From NCBI RefSeq assembly GCF_005144965.1, contig NZ_CP039704.1, positions 744,001 to 808,000 on the forward strand: 64,000 nt of DNA, given 5' to 3'. Positions 30,685-40,077 of the stretch are shown in pieces; positions within the stretch are counted from its first letter, which is position 1; every line of letters begins with the position of its first letter. Origin of the DNA: Hankyongella ginsenosidimutans (lineage in GTDB: Bacteria > Pseudomonadota > Alphaproteobacteria > Sphingomonadales > Sphingomonadaceae). The notes beneath the pieces were generated by a model. That model saw nothing but the letters and a program-made list of their open reading frames with translations, had not been told where the DNA came from and searched no databases. Made by a program: the position numbers and the translations under genes.

Positions 30685-30989
30685 GCCGCACCGCCAAGAA
30701 TTGCGGTCGCGACTTGCCGGAACGCCGGCGTCGCCTGCGCCAGACCGGCCGCGACCAGCCGCTCGTTGAACGTCTCGCGGCTCAGGGTCTGCGGGTCGAG
30801 GCAGTGCCACAGCAGCCCGGCCAGCTCGTTCAGACGCAGGTTGCCCGTGCTCGCCCGTTCGATCAGGGCGAACAGGCTGCCGAGTTCCGCCTCGGCAGCC
30901 ACCAGCGCCGCGAAGGTCGGGCGCAGGTGCAGGGTCTCTGTCCCGAGCCTCAGCACGGCGTCGCCGCGCAACGGGTTGGCGCCGCTCAC
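30681..30989 (-). CDS. GTA gp10 family tail protein
   Basis: Intact 102 aa: MSGANPLRGDAVLRLGTETL, LRPTFAALVAAEAELGSLF and LLWHCLD match the gene transfer agent gp10 family, tail assembly chaperones found beside the tail tube gene. Start overlaps the tail tube stop, and its stop overlaps the next start, so this part of the cluster is tightly coupled. Confidence 0.87.
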   Translation of the reverse strand: MSGANPLRGDAVLRLGTETLHLRPTFAALVAAEAELGSLFALIERASTGNLRLNELAGLLWHCLDPQTLSRETFNERLVAAGLAQATPAFRQVATAILGGAA

Positions 30990-31392
30990 AGCACGCTCAC
31001 CGGACCGGAGGACTCCAGCGAGACCGCATAGGCGCGCTCGCCATTGAAGTCGCCGCTATATTCCAGCCGGGTCAGCAGGAAGCGGCCGCGGATGCGCTCG
31101 CCGCTCTCGAAGCTCACCTCATAGTCGTCGATCGTGCCGGCCAGTGCATTGGTCTTCAGCCGGGTCTCGGCTGCCGAGCCGGTGAACACGCCGGACCCCG
31201 CGAGCGACACGGTGCGCACTCCGGCGCCGGACAGCAGTTCGCGCCAGCCGCCCGAGTCCTTGTTGGTGATGACCACCGGCTCGCTGTTGATGCCGATCTG
31301 CGTGGCGCGCAGCCCGGCGACAGTCGCGTAGGTCACCGGGTTGCCGCCGTCGCCGACCTTCAGCAGGAAGGCGCTGCCTTTTCTGCAGGCAT
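30986..31392 (-). CDS. Major tail tube protein (GTA gp9-like)
   Basis: With ATG 31392 after an AAGGAGA site, and one A restored in a GAAAA run near 31380, the protein begins MPAEKGSAFLLKVGDGG. TVAGLRATQIGIN, WRELLSGAGVRTVSLAGSGVF and LTRLEYSGDFNGERAY are the TP901-1-type tail tube motif of GTAs. The longer reading from 31423 ignores the ribosome site. About 135 aa. Confidence 0.88.
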
Positions 31393-31477
31393 AAGCTTCT
31401 CCTTGTTTGGTGATCCCCGCCACGGGTGCGGGATGGCGTGCGGAACGCGCGCCGGGGTGAGGTCAGCACGGCCCTCA

Positions 31478-31646
31478 TGAAACCTGTGCGCGAATGCAAA
31501 ATCCTCCCCTTTAGGGGAGGTGTCTGTCTGAAAGACGGACGGAGGGTGAAAAGCCCATACATGTCATGCATCTGGCACCTCCACCACCCAGGAGGGTGGT
31601 CCCCTCCCCTTTGGGGAGGAATAATCACCCGCGCACAGGTCCCTCA
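31478..31646. repeat. GTA-cluster palindromic element, copy 2
   Basis: 169 bp, opposite orientation to copy 1. Ends TGAAACCTGTGCGCG and CGCGCACAGGTCCCTCA. Internal CCTCCCCTTTAGGGGAGG and CTCCCCTTTGGGGAG palindromes. The right end is the TGA stop of the DUF3168 gene (31644-31646). It occupies most of the gap before the tail tube gene. Confidence 0.8.
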
Positions 31647-32044
31647 CACCCCGAGAGGATGCAGGCGCAGGCGCACATCGAGCACGCCGTGCAACGCATC
31701 GCCCTCCGGGTCGGCGATCAGCCGCCAGCCGGTGACCCGTGCGCTGACGATGCGGTCGCTCGCTGTCTGTGCGGGCAGTGTCGCCAGCGCGCCGGTCAGC
31801 GCGCCCAGGATGTCGCGCGCCGTCTGCTGCCCGAAGGCGGCGGTCCAGACGTCCAGCGTCTGCCGCGCTTCCGCGCCGGTGAAGCTGCCGCTCGACCAGT
31901 CGCTGACGAACAGATCGCCGATGGTCACATAGGGGCGCCGCCGCCGGCGGCGGGCTGGTCATAGACCCCGCTCACCAGCGCCATCAGCGGCGCATGGGCG
32001 GTCAGGGCTGCATAGAGGGTCTTCTGCAAGGCGCTGGCGTTCAT
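31644..32044 (-). CDS. DUF3168 tail completion protein (GTA gp8-like; frameshifted)
   Basis: MNASALQKTLYAALTAHAPL, then after a break near 31940 APYVTIGDLFVSDWSSGSF, LDVWTAAFGQQTARDIL and RLIADPEGDALHGVLDVRLRL. DUF3168 proteins cap the tail tube where it meets the head (tail terminator). About 133 aa. Starts inside the previous stop (ATGA); the TGA stop belongs to a palindromic element. Confidence 0.82.
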
Positions 32045-32328
32045 GGCGCGCGCTCCTGTTCGATGGCTGTGCGCACGAACGGCCGCGCCGGACGGCCCGC
32101 CGCGCCGAATTCCGCTGCCGCGCCGCCCGGCAGCCGTATCCGCACCTGGTCGCCCGCGATCGTGATCTCCGGCTGCAGGCCCTGCGCCGCCGCCGCACGC
32201 GCGATGGCGTCCGCCAGCCGCTGCAACCGCGCATCGACGGCCCGCGCGCCGATCCGCCGCGCCGCCGCCAGGGCATTGCCGCTCAGGGCATTGCCGCTCA
32301 AGCCGTTGGAGTTCCGGGCCTCGGTCAT
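32041..32328 (-). CDS. Small phage structural protein, HK97 gp10-like (tentative)
   Basis: 95 aa, intact. A tandem NGLSGNALSGNALA motif lies near the N-terminus, then basic helices and PARPFVRTAIEQE, similar to the C-terminus of HK97 gp10-like connector proteins. It has no clear counterpart in RcGTA. Overlaps of 4 nt with both neighbours and the shared codon use support it as a gene; the function is not proven. Confidence 0.55.
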   Translation of the reverse strand: MTEARNSNGLSGNALSGNALAAARRIGARAVDARLQRLADAIARAAAAQGLQPEITIAGDQVRIRLPGGAAAEFGAAGRPARPFVRTAIEQERAP

Positions 32329-32647
32329 GGCGTCTCCTCCTCGCCGAGGATGGTCATCAGGTCCGGGCGTTCGGCCGGCAGATCCCAGCCGCGCACGGCA
32401 ATGGTCCGCGCGCCCCAGACCAGCCGCCAGTCGAGCGCCACGTCGTCACGCCGGCGGATCGTCACGCGGGTGCGTACGGCGGCGCTCTCGCGCCCGGCAG
32501 CGAACAGCGATTCGCGCGCATCGCGACGCACCGCCGCCCAGACGGTCGCGACCGTGCGCCAGGCGATCCGCCAGCCGCCAGCGCCGTCGGGCGTGCGCTC
32601 GGGGCCTCCAGGGTTACCCGCTCGCGCATCTGGCCAAGCGCGCTCAC
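32325..32647 (-). CDS. Head-tail adaptor (GTA gp7-like stopper; frameshifted)
   Basis: Start GTG 32647 overlaps the preceding TGA. LGQMRERVTLEAPSA, then after a break near 32600 WRTVATVWAAVRRDARESLFAAGR and TIRRRDDVALDWRLVW match the phage head closure/head-tail adaptor family that seals the portal after packaging. About 107 aa. Confidence 0.82.
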
Positions 32648-33189
32648 GCCAGCCTCATGCGCCGGTAGGGCCGCCACAGCGCTGCGACCGCGACGGGTGG
32701 GCCGTTTTCCTCCGGGTCGTCGCGGTGCGTGTAGAGGTGGGAGATCAACCGCAGGATGCCCTGCCGCAGGTCCTCAGGCACGCCGTTCCAGTCGGCGGCG
32801 AGCCCGGCCCAGTAATCGATCTCGATCCGCTCGCCCTGGCCGACCGGTGCCGTCACCCGCAGGCTCGCACCGCCGTCGTTCTGCTCGGTCAAGGTGTAGC
32901 CGTCGCCGACCATGGGTTGCAGCACCCCGGCGGCGGTGCGCACGCTGACGCCTGCCAGCGCCCGGAACGGCAGCCGCACCAGCCGGATCGTCGCTGCTGG
33001 CGTCTCGCTCTGGACGAAGCGCGTGTTCACCAGCACCAGCCCCGTGAACGCCTCGCACAATCCGCGCGCGGTACGGATCATCCCGGCGAGCAGGGCGTCC
33101 TCGCCATCCTGCTCGATGCGCAGATAGGCTTTGACCTCGCCCAGGCTCACCGGCTCGCTCAGTGGCCCATCGATACGCTGAGTTCCCAT
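32644..33189 (-). CDS. Head-tail connector protein (GTA gp6-like)
   Basis: Intact 181 aa. SLGEVKAYLRIEQDGEDALL then MIRTARGLCEAFTG is the N-terminal motif of the phage connector family with DUF-type C-terminus IEIDYWAGLAADWNGVPEDL and LISHLYTHRDDPEENG. It forms the ring below the portal. The start overlaps the fiber-tail adaptor stop (TGATG). Confidence 0.88.
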   Translation of the reverse strand: MGTQRIDGPLSEPVSLGEVKAYLRIEQDGEDALLAGMIRTARGLCEAFTGLVLVNTRFVQSETPAATIRLVRLPFRALAGVSVRTAAGVLQPMVGDGYTLTEQNDGGASLRVTAPVGQGERIEIDYWAGLAADWNGVPEDLRQGILRLISHLYTHRDDPEENGPPVAVAALWRPYRRMRLA

Positions 33190-33464
33190 CAGCGTTGCTC
33201 CACCCGCAGCGTGATCGCCCGCTCGTCCTCGCGGGCGTCGGTCAGGGTCACATGATTGGTGACGCGGTAGACCGTGCCGGCAATCCCGCCGGTCAAGGTG
33301 ACCGAAGTCATAGTTTCGTTGGCGCTGCTGCTGACGATGCTGAGTTCGCCCGCCGGCTCGATGCTCCAGCTGCTGCCGGCGATGCGTTCCAGGCCCAGGT
33401 AGCCCGCGCCCCAGTCGATCGTATAGTCGAGGCTGGCGGCCGGGTCCTTCAGGTAAACCGACAT
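33189..33464 (-). CDS. Phage fiber-tail adaptor-like protein
   Basis: Intact 91 aa, single Ig-like beta domain: MSVYLKDPAASLDYTIDWGA, WSIEPAGELSI, TLTGGIAGTVYRVTNHVTL, DERAITLRVEQ. This matches the small fiber-tail adaptor proteins of siphophages. It lies directly before the connector gene and after the fiber gene; RcGTA has no equivalent at this place. Confidence 0.72.
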   Translation of the reverse strand: MSVYLKDPAASLDYTIDWGAGYLGLERIAGSSWSIEPAGELSIVSSSANETMTSVTLTGGIAGTVYRVTNHVTLTDAREDERAITLRVEQR

Positions 33465-33518
33465 GATGAAACTCCTGTGGGAGAGGGTAGTCGAGGCGCA
33501 GCCGGGACCGGGTTTGAA

Positions 33519-33684
33519 TGAAACCTGTGCGCGAGTGCACAATCCTCCCCTTTAGGGAGGTGTCTGTCTGAAAGACGGGCGGAGGGTGAAAGGTCCATAT
33601 ATGTCATGCACCTACCTCCCTCCACCACCCTCGCGGGTGGTCCCCTCCCTGCGGGGAGGAATAATCATCCGCACACAGATCTCA
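33519..33684. repeat. GTA-cluster palindromic element, copy 3
   Basis: 166 bp, same orientation as copy 2. Ends TGAAACCTGTGCGCG and CGCACACAGATCTCA. The right end is the TGA stop of the fiber gene (33682-33684). Preceded at 33475-33517 by a GC-rich fragment with AGCCGGGACCGGG. Confidence 0.8.
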
Positions 33685-35186
33685 GAGGTCAGCCGCTTCG
33701 GACCAACGTGCGCCGGGCGTCGGCAGGGGTGAAACCCGGCGGACGCCGTCGATCAGCACCGCTGCTGCGGACCATGCGCCCACCCCTTCTTCATTGATGG
33801 CGCGCACCTGGAACGCCCGCACATTGGCGGCGGGCAGGTCGCTGATCTGGAGGCTTTGCATGTCTGGCGGCAGCCCGCCGACCGTCACAGCGTTGGCGAA
33901 GCCCGCGTCGGCGGCATGGGCGAGTTCGATGGCGGTCAGCACGCCCGGCGGGTTGGTCCAGGTCAACTGTGCGGACGTCGGGCCGGTGCGCACGGCGCGC
34001 AGCCCGGTCGGCGCTTGCGGCAGCAGGCTCGCGAGCGCTTCCAGCCCGGCGGCGTTCTGCGCGTCGTCGCGCAGCGCCACCCGCTCGATGACCGCCGGCG
34101 GTCCGCCCCGGCCCGCCTGCCGCGCCAGGCGCAGGCTGGCGAAGGTGGCCAGCGTCGCCGGCACGCTAGCCGTCGGGTTGCCGTTCAGGCTGGCGCGCAA
34201 CGTGCCGTCGCCCCAGCTTGTGGCCAGGCTCAGGCGCTCGGTCGCGCCCAGCGCCCCAGGCGTCAGCCGGGCGCGCTCGACGCCGCCGGCAAGCGCGCGG
34301 ACATAGGGTGCGGTGTCCCAGCCGATCTGAACGGCGTCCGCGTCGGTGCCGGCGTCGGCCTGCGCGTAGAGCGCGGGAGAAGCCTGCCGCAGCCGCCCGC
34401 GCAACAGGGTCGTCCCCTGGCCGAGCGTTGCGGTCGCGCTCAGAAAATCGGCGGCGCGCGCGCCGGGCGTATAGCTGCTTTCGCTATCGGCCTGGATCAG
34501 GTTGGCACCCCAATAGAGCAGGCCTTTCGTCGGGTCGCCCGCATAGGTGTCGAGCCCGTTCGACAGGGGCCGTACCAGAAAGCGGATTTGCGTGGTGGCG
34601 TCGCTCAGCACCGTCGCCGACAGTCGGTACCAGTCGCCTGGAAGGCGCGGATGCTGGCGCTGATTGCGGTCCAGCCGCTGCCATAGGCCTGCGCGAGGAT
34701 CACGCCGGGGTTGGCGAGATCGAAGTTGAACCGCGTGCCGACCGAGCCAGCACGCAGGGAAAGCTGCACTTCGCTGCGCCCGGACGCCTTGACGAAGATG
34801 CTGCCGGTGTAGGCGAGGCTGGCCGCCGCCTTGCTCAGTGTCTGAGAAATCGCATGCTGGTCGGTCGCGGCCGTCTCCAGCATCCGGTCGGCGCTTGACG
34901 TGCCGTCCGGCGCGCTGGCGGCATTGGCCTGCACCGTCGCGCTGACGATGGTCCAGCCGCTGGCGAAGTCTTCCGGATTGGCGAGCAGATTGGCGGCCGC
35001 ATCCTCGATCAGCCAGCCGAGCGGCGCGCCGGTCGCCGGGTCGTACTGCAGGCGTGGCGTACCCGCCGGCACCGTCTCGATCAGCCCGGTCGGGCCGATA
35101 CGCGTCGCGCTGCTTTCCCGCGCGAACGTCAGGCCCGCCGGTGCCGCGCTCAGCGTGCGCAGGTCGTGGTCGAACAGCAAGGGCAT
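33682..35186 (-). CDS. Phage head spike/fiber-like structural protein with C-terminal FN3 domain (frameshifted)
   Basis: MPLLFDHDLRTLSAAPAGLTF with FARESSATRIGPTG and RLQYDPATGAPLGWLIEDAA is the conserved opening of phage head spike or fiber proteins. A carbohydrate-binding-like beta domain follows (SGWTIVSATV, GDWYRLSATV, LLYWGANLIQADS). A break lies near 34645. The C-terminal 100 residues look like a fibronectin type III domain (APTGLRAVRTGPTSAQLTW, AFQVRAINEEGVGAWS). About 501 aa. It follows the capsid gene and probably decorates the particle. Confidence 0.68.
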
Positions 35187-35218
35187 GGGGTGTCCCGCGA
35201 AGAAGGGTCGTGACTCGC

Positions 35219-35335
35219 CGTGTTCCCCTCCCCTTCAGGGGAGGGGCAGCGAACAGCGCTAAGCGCTTAGTCGCAGCGGGGTGGGTAACTTCAGCCCACC
35301 CCGACCCCTCCCCTAAAGGGAGGGGCCTCAAGTCA
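35219..35335. repeat. Palindromic REP-like sequence between capsid and fiber genes
   Basis: CCCCTCCCCTTCAGGGGAGG and CCCCTCCCCTAAAGGGAGGG flank GCGCTAAGCGC and GGGTGGGTAACTTCAGCCC. It fills the 160-bp gap and could terminate or process transcripts. No gene is seen. Confidence 0.6.
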
Positions 35336-35346
35336 GCAGTAAGTAA

Positions 35347-36506
35347 TCAGCTCACCGAGAAGCGCAGGAACTTGATCGCCTCGGAGTTCACGACCGCGCC
35401 GCCCACGCGCCGGGTGGCGTAGAAGTGGACGAACGGCTTGTTGGAATAGGGGTCGCGCAGGATGCGCGTGCCCAGCCGCTCCGAAATCACGTAGCCGCGC
35501 TCGAAATTGCCGAACGCGATCGACAGGCTGTTGGCGGCGACATCGGGCATGTCCTCGGCCTCGATCACCGGATAGCCGAGAATGTTGGCCGGTGCGCCGT
35601 CGCTCAGGCCCGGCCGCCAGATGTAGTTGCCTTCCAGGTCCCTGAACTTGCGCACGCGGGCGAGCGTCGCCGAGTTCATCAGGAACACCGCGCCCTGCCG
35701 GTAGGCCGGGCGCAGCGCGTGCACCAGGTCGATCAGCTGGTCGGTCGGGTTGCTGGCGGCGAAGTTGCCGGAGACCCCGGTCGGGACGTGCTGCAGGGTG
35801 CCGAAGGCGCGGGTGGCGTCCGGTGTCGCCGCGGTGGTGTAGGTGATGATGCCCTTGGGCCGGTTGGTGCCGCTGCCGGCGATGAAGGCCGCGCCCTCCT
35901 GCTTGGCGAATTCAAGCGCGATTTCGTCGGCCAGCCAGCGTTCGACATCGAACACGGCGTCGTCCAGCATCACCTGGGTTGCAGCCGGGTTGGCGTAAAG
36001 CTCGCCGGTCGGCACGGCGACTTCGGCAAAGCCCGGGGTCGCGGTTTCCGGGCGTACGGCGTTATCAGCGACCCAGCCGGAGCCGAAGCCGCTGGTGGTC
36101 GCCAGCTTCTTGTAGTCGGCGCTGCCGACCTGCACGACCTGCGCGACGGCGCGCAGCGGCGAGATGTCGCGCAGCTTGGTCTCGACCAGCCGGTCGAGGC
36201 TTTCCGGCACGGCGTAGCCGCCTTCGGCGACGTTGGTGAAGTTCAGCGCCTTGACGCCCAGCGCCTCCAGCCCGGTCTCCAGTCCCTTGCGCAGATAGCG
36301 CTCGGTGAAGGCGTGGCTGTAGTCGTCGCGCACCGGGGTGAGGCCGCCGAGCGCCGGGCGGTTCTGCGCCACGTGCATCTGCTTGAGCTGGCGTTCGAGG
36401 TCGTCGATCCGCCCGGTCAGCAGCGCCGTGTCGGGAAGGTGTCCGCGACATCCGCGCCGAGCGCTTTGGTCGCATAGCCGGGGCAGCCGGCGTCGATGTC
36501 CGTCAT
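35347..36506 (-). CDS. HK97-family major capsid protein (GTA gp5-like; frameshifted)
   Basis: Start ATG 36506 (MTDIDAGCPGYATKALG). After a break near 36440 a short coiled coil (LTGRIDDLERQLKQM) forms the scaffold-like N-terminus, then the HK97 fold: GGYAVPESLDRLVETKL, VQVGSADYKKLATTSG, DDAVFDVERWLADEIALEF, GSGTNRPKGIITY, FLMNSATLARVRKFRD and RRVGGAVVNSEAIKFLRF. About 386 aa. The N-terminus is expected to be cut by the adjacent protease during shell maturation. Confidence 0.92.
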
Positions 36507-36645
36507 GGGGTCTCCTGTGGAAGTGGGACGCAGAAACGCGTTCGCCGCCCGGCCCGCGTCCGGAGGCGGGGCGACGTCTTATGAACCCTCTCCCCTTGCG
36601 GGAGAGGGACGTCGTGCGACACGCACGACTGGGTGAGGGGTTAAG

Positions 36646-36785
36646 AGTGTGATGACTTTAGATTGAACCGTTCGCCCCGAGCCCGGTCGAGGGGCAGCTC
36701 CAGCAATCTGGATGTGTCTCGACGAGGCTCGACACGAACGGTAAAGGCCTTAATTCTATAAAAGCCATCACGGTCTAATCTACCG
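36646..36785. repeat. Palindromic element between protease and capsid genes
   Basis: AGAGTGTGATGACTTTAGATT and GAACCGTTCG on the left match CGAACGGTAAAGG and AAGCCATCAC on the right. The left end resembles the element after ald (TAGAGTCTGATGACTTTA). A further hairpin CCCTCTCCCCTTGCGGGAGAG lies at 36585-36609. The 283-bp gap has no gene. Confidence 0.6.
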
Positions 36786-36789
36786 GGGC

Positions 36790-37195
36790 CTACCCCAGCG
36801 CGATCACCCGCGCGTCGGCGTGCATGGGCAATGTCACCAGCGAAATCTCGACCAGGTCCACCAGTTCCAGCAGCCGGAGCCGCCGGGCGGCGTCGAGCCG
36901 CGTGCGCCGGGCGCGGTAGCCGATCGACAGGCCGTTCAGCGCCCCGCTGGTCAGCAGCGCCCAGGCGTCGCGCCCTGGCTGTTGTCGAGGCTCAGGCGCG
37001 CGCGCACCTTCAGTCCGCGCTTGTCCGCCTCCAGCCCTCGATCCGCCCGACCGGCCGGGCGAGGTCATGCTGCCAGACCAGCGGCGGCGCTGCATCGATC
37101 CGCCCGAACGCGCCGGGCAGCAGCACGTCGCGCCCGGCGTCCGGCGTCGAGAAAATGGCGGCGTAGCCGGTGAACCGGCCTGGGGTGTCGGGCAT
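36790..37195 (-). CDS. HK97-type prohead protease (GTA gp4-like; frameshifted)
   Basis: MPDTPGRFTGYAAIFSTPDA, RDVLLPGAFGRI and LVWQHDLARPVGRIEG carry the His of the U35 protease, and after breaks near 37037 and 36980 LLTSGALNGLSIGYRARR and LVDLVEISLVTLPMHADA contain the Ser and the conserved end motif. About 136 aa, short as in GTAs. It matures the capsid. Confidence 0.85.
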
Positions 37196-37208
37196 GGTGC
37201 AATCCTCA

Positions 37209-37546
37209 TCAAAGGCCGGGCAGCTTGACGCCGAGCAGTTTCAGCTTGGCGGCCAGCCCGATCAGCAGCCCGGCAACCAGCACCCGCGTGACCCAGTTCA
37301 GCAGCGCCGAGCGCAGGGTACGGCGTGCATCGCGCCAGGCGTCCAGCACCTGGCGCAGTTCCGCGATATCCCGCCCGGCACCACCGTCGATCAGCCCGAG
37401 CTGCGTCAGCGCGCGGCGGGCGCCGGCTTCGCTGGCTTCCTCGGCCAGGGCGTGCAGGGTCACGACATCGGCGCCGCTGGCGTGCGCCTGCGCCATCAGC
37501 GCCAGCAGGTGCGCTCCCCTGCCCGCGCCGTCTCGGGGTCGGTCAT
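37209..37546 (-). CDS. DUF6127 family small protein (frameshifted)
   Basis: From ATG 37546, MTDPETARAGER then, with one base restored near 37510, HLLALMAQAHASGADV, LHALAEEASEAGARRAL and LRQVLDAWRDARRTLRSA, ending in a membrane-like helix (VTRVLVAGLLIGLAAKL). This matches the DUF6127 gene between portal and protease in GTA clusters. About 112 aa; role unknown. Confidence 0.72.
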
Positions 37547-37610
37547 GGTATGGTCCAAAAACGCCCCGCGGTGTGCCGCAGGGCGAGGTATTACAAGGTG
37601 ACGTTGCGGG

Positions 37611-37829
37611 TCAGACCCAGGCGAGGATGATGTCCTTGTGGCGCTCGTCGTCGGTGACGATCGCTGGTTCGATTTCCTCGTCTTCGCCGATCATCGGCCG
37701 GGTATCGACCGTGAAGCTGTCCGGCAGGGCGATTTCCAGCTCATAGCCCTGGGGTGCTGCTGCATCGGCGGCAAACGCCTGCGGGGCGGCGACAACCATT
37801 GCCAGGACGAGCGAGACGGTGCGGATCAT
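37611..37829 (-). CDS. Small secreted protein of unknown function
   Basis: 72 aa. Start ATG 37829 has GGGAG seven nucleotides upstream, better than the in-frame ATG at 37850. A signal peptide (MIRTVSLVLAMVVAAPQAFA) is followed by a very acidic mature part (GEDEEIEPAIVTDDE). No family recognised. It sits inside the particle cluster but is not a known structural gene. Confidence 0.6.
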   Translation of the reverse strand: MIRTVSLVLAMVVAAPQAFAADAAAPQGYELEIALPDSFTVDTRPMIGEDEEIEPAIVTDDERHKDIILAWV

Positions 37830-37984
37830 GTAAAATCTCCCGGTATGCAAAACTCTTGGGGAACATCAGCAAACCCCGGGCCAGATGCGCGTTATTCAAG
37901 GCTTCTGCGCCGGACTTTCCTTAACGAATATTCACAGACCTTAACGGACTGTAAACTTTTCCGGCAGTCCGCGCGAGTCCTTCA

Positions 37985-38150
37985 TGAGACCTGTGCGCGG
38001 GTGACTATTCCTCCCCGCAGGGGGGGACCACCTCCAGGGTGGTGGAGGGTGGTAGATTTATGATACTTATGGTCTTTTAGCCCCTCCGTCCGTCTTTCAG
38101 ACGGACACCTCCCTTAAAGGGGAGGATTTTATATTTGCGAACAGGTCTCA
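37985..38150. repeat. GTA-cluster palindromic element, copy 4
   Basis: 166 bp, same orientation as copy 1. Ends TGAGACCTGTGCGCG and CGAACAGGTCTCA. Internal GTCCGTCTTTCAGACGGAC. The 391-bp gap between the portal gene and the small secreted protein also holds a GC-rich hairpin sequence at 38155-38215 and an AT-rich stretch near 37910-37960; no gene is visible. Confidence 0.8.
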
Positions 38151-38220
38151 TTAGACCCTCTCCTCTGGCGGGAGGGGTGGTCGCGGCGCAGCCGGGGCCG
38201 GGTGAGGGGTTAAACCAGAC

Positions 38221-39358
38221 TTACATTCCCTCGCACCCAAGCAGCCGCCGCTTCTCCGCGTCGGTCAGGAAATCGGCGCTGGCGACCTGCCGCCACAGCC
38301 GTTCGCGATCCGCCGACAGCGCCGGCACATGGTCGCGGTCGATATCGAGGCTCAGGTCCGGCCACCATTGCTGCAGATGGTGGCTCAGCGCCGCTGCCAG
38401 CTTGGCGATCAGCGGCAGGAGGGTGAGCCGCCACAGCGCCCGGTTTGCCTCCTGGTAATTGGCGTAGGTGTTGTCGCCGGGGATGCCGAGCAGCATCGGC
38501 GGCACCCCGAACGCCAGCGCGATCTCGCGCGCCGCCGTGTTCTTGGCGGCGATGAAGTCCATGTCCGCCGGCGTCATCGAGAGCGGCTGCCACTTCAGCC
38601 CGCCTTCCAGCAGCAGCGGCCGTCCGGCGTTCAGCGCGCCGGCGAAGCTCGCCTCCATTTCCGCGCGCAGCCGGTCGTACTGGTCGCTGGACAGTGTGCC
38701 CCCTTGTCTGCCGGCTCGAACACCAGCGCACCCGAAGGTCGGGCGGCATTGTCGAGCAGCGCCTTGTTCCAGCGCGAGGCGGCGTTGTGGATGTCGATCG
38801 CCGGCATCGCCGCCTCCAGCGTCGACAGGCCGAGCCAGTCGTCGAGCGGATGGAAGCTGCGCACATGCAGCACGCTCGAACGACCGCTGGCCGGGTCCAC
38901 CCCGAAGCGCACGCTCTGCCCGCCCACCGTATAGCGATAGCTGGCGGCGATGCCGGCCGGCCCCGGCTCGATGGTCATGCGGTCGGGCCGCAGCAGGTGC
39001 AGCTCGGCCGGCAGCCCGTCCGGCCCGGTCACGGTCTCGATGAACAGGTTGCCCGCCAGTATCAGCTGGCTGATTGCCGCCTCGAGGAACGCCGGGCCGG
39101 CCTGTGTCGGGTTTGGCGTCGCCAGCAGGCTCAGCGCCGGGTGCCCGGCCGGCCGGCTGATCCAGGTGGCCGAGGCCGCGCTTTCCGCGACCAGCCGCAC
39201 CGAGCGCTGGGCGATGACGTTGCGACCATAGGCCTCCATCACCTGCGTCTCGTAGCGCCAGGGGTGGCCGGCTGGCTCAGACCCGCCAGCAGCAGCCAGG
39301 GCGCGCGCGCCTGTGCGGTCCGGCTGGCCTTGCGCGCCAGCCGCGAGAGGATCGACAT
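38221..39358 (-). CDS. HK97-family portal protein (GTA gp3-like; frameshifted)
   Basis: From ATG 39358 MSILSRLARKASRTAQ; after a break near 39265 the body reads VMEAYGRNVIAQRSVRLVAE, GNLFIETVTGPDGLPAELHLL, SVLHVRSFHPLDDWLGLS, then after a break near 38690 FIAAKNTAAREIALAFGVPP and NYQEANRALWRLTLLPL. These are the portal motifs of HK97-type phages and GTAs. About 380 aa. It forms the dodecameric DNA entry ring. Confidence 0.9.
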
Positions 39359-39449
39359 CCTTCTGTCTCCTGATAGAACATTATCCCGGGTCGCGGCCCA
39401 TCAGCCCGCACGATCCCGTATCGATCCCGCCCGGCAAACGGAGGATTCC

Positions 39450-39959
39450 ATGGCCATGACCGCCCCGCGTGCGAAGGCGCACATGCTGTTCAAGGCACTC
39501 GCTGTCGGCCTGCTCCTTGCCGTCGCCCCGCTACTGGAGACGCCGATGGCGCATGCCGAAGTCGAAGGTCTGGTCACCCTGCCGAGCGCGAAATCACTGC
39601 CGGACGCCGAAGCGGCGCTGGTCACGGCGCTGGAGGGCGCGGGCCTCAAGGTCGCAGCACGCATTGACCATGCCGCCAACGCCCGCTCGGTCGGGCAGGA
39701 CCTGGCCCCGACGGTGCTGCTGATCTTCGGCAACCCGGCCGCCGGCACCAGGCTGATGCAGGCCGGGCGCAGCGTCGCAATCGACCTGCCGATCAAAGCC
39801 CTGCTGTGGGAGCAGGACGGCAAGACCTTCGTCAGCTACAATGATCCCGCATGGCTTGCCCGCCGCCACGGCCTGACCGGCGTCGATCCGGTCGTCCAGG
39901 CCATGCAGGGTGCGCTCGCCAAGTTCGCCGCCGCCGCTGCGGGCAAGCAGGAACCTTGA
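39450..39959 (+). CDS. DUF302 domain secreted protein
   Basis: Intact, 169 aa, opposite strand to the particle genes. RBS CGGAGG before ATG 39450. A signal peptide (LAVGLLLAVAPL, cleavage near MAHA) precedes a DUF302 domain with VEGLVTLPSAKSLPDA, VLLIFGNPAAGTRLMQA and VAIDLPIKALLWEQDG. DUF302 proteins are periplasmic and of unknown function. It is cargo in the cluster, between portal and vapBC. Confidence 0.82.
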   Translation: MAMTAPRAKAHMLFKALAVGLLLAVAPLLETPMAHAEVEGLVTLPSAKSLPDAEAALVTALEGAGLKVAARIDHAANARSVGQDLAPTVLLIFGNPAAGTRLMQAGRSVAIDLPIKALLWEQDGKTFVSYNDPAWLARRHGLTGVDPVVQAMQGALAKFAAAAAGKQEP

Positions 39960-40077
39960 TTGGCTTTCAGACGCCACGAGAGCCTGTCCGCTTCAGACGG
40001 CATCGTCATCGCGAGGCGCAACGCGCGCTTGCTTCAACCTACCAGCTGCTGAAAAGTGGAATTATACAACTCCATTT

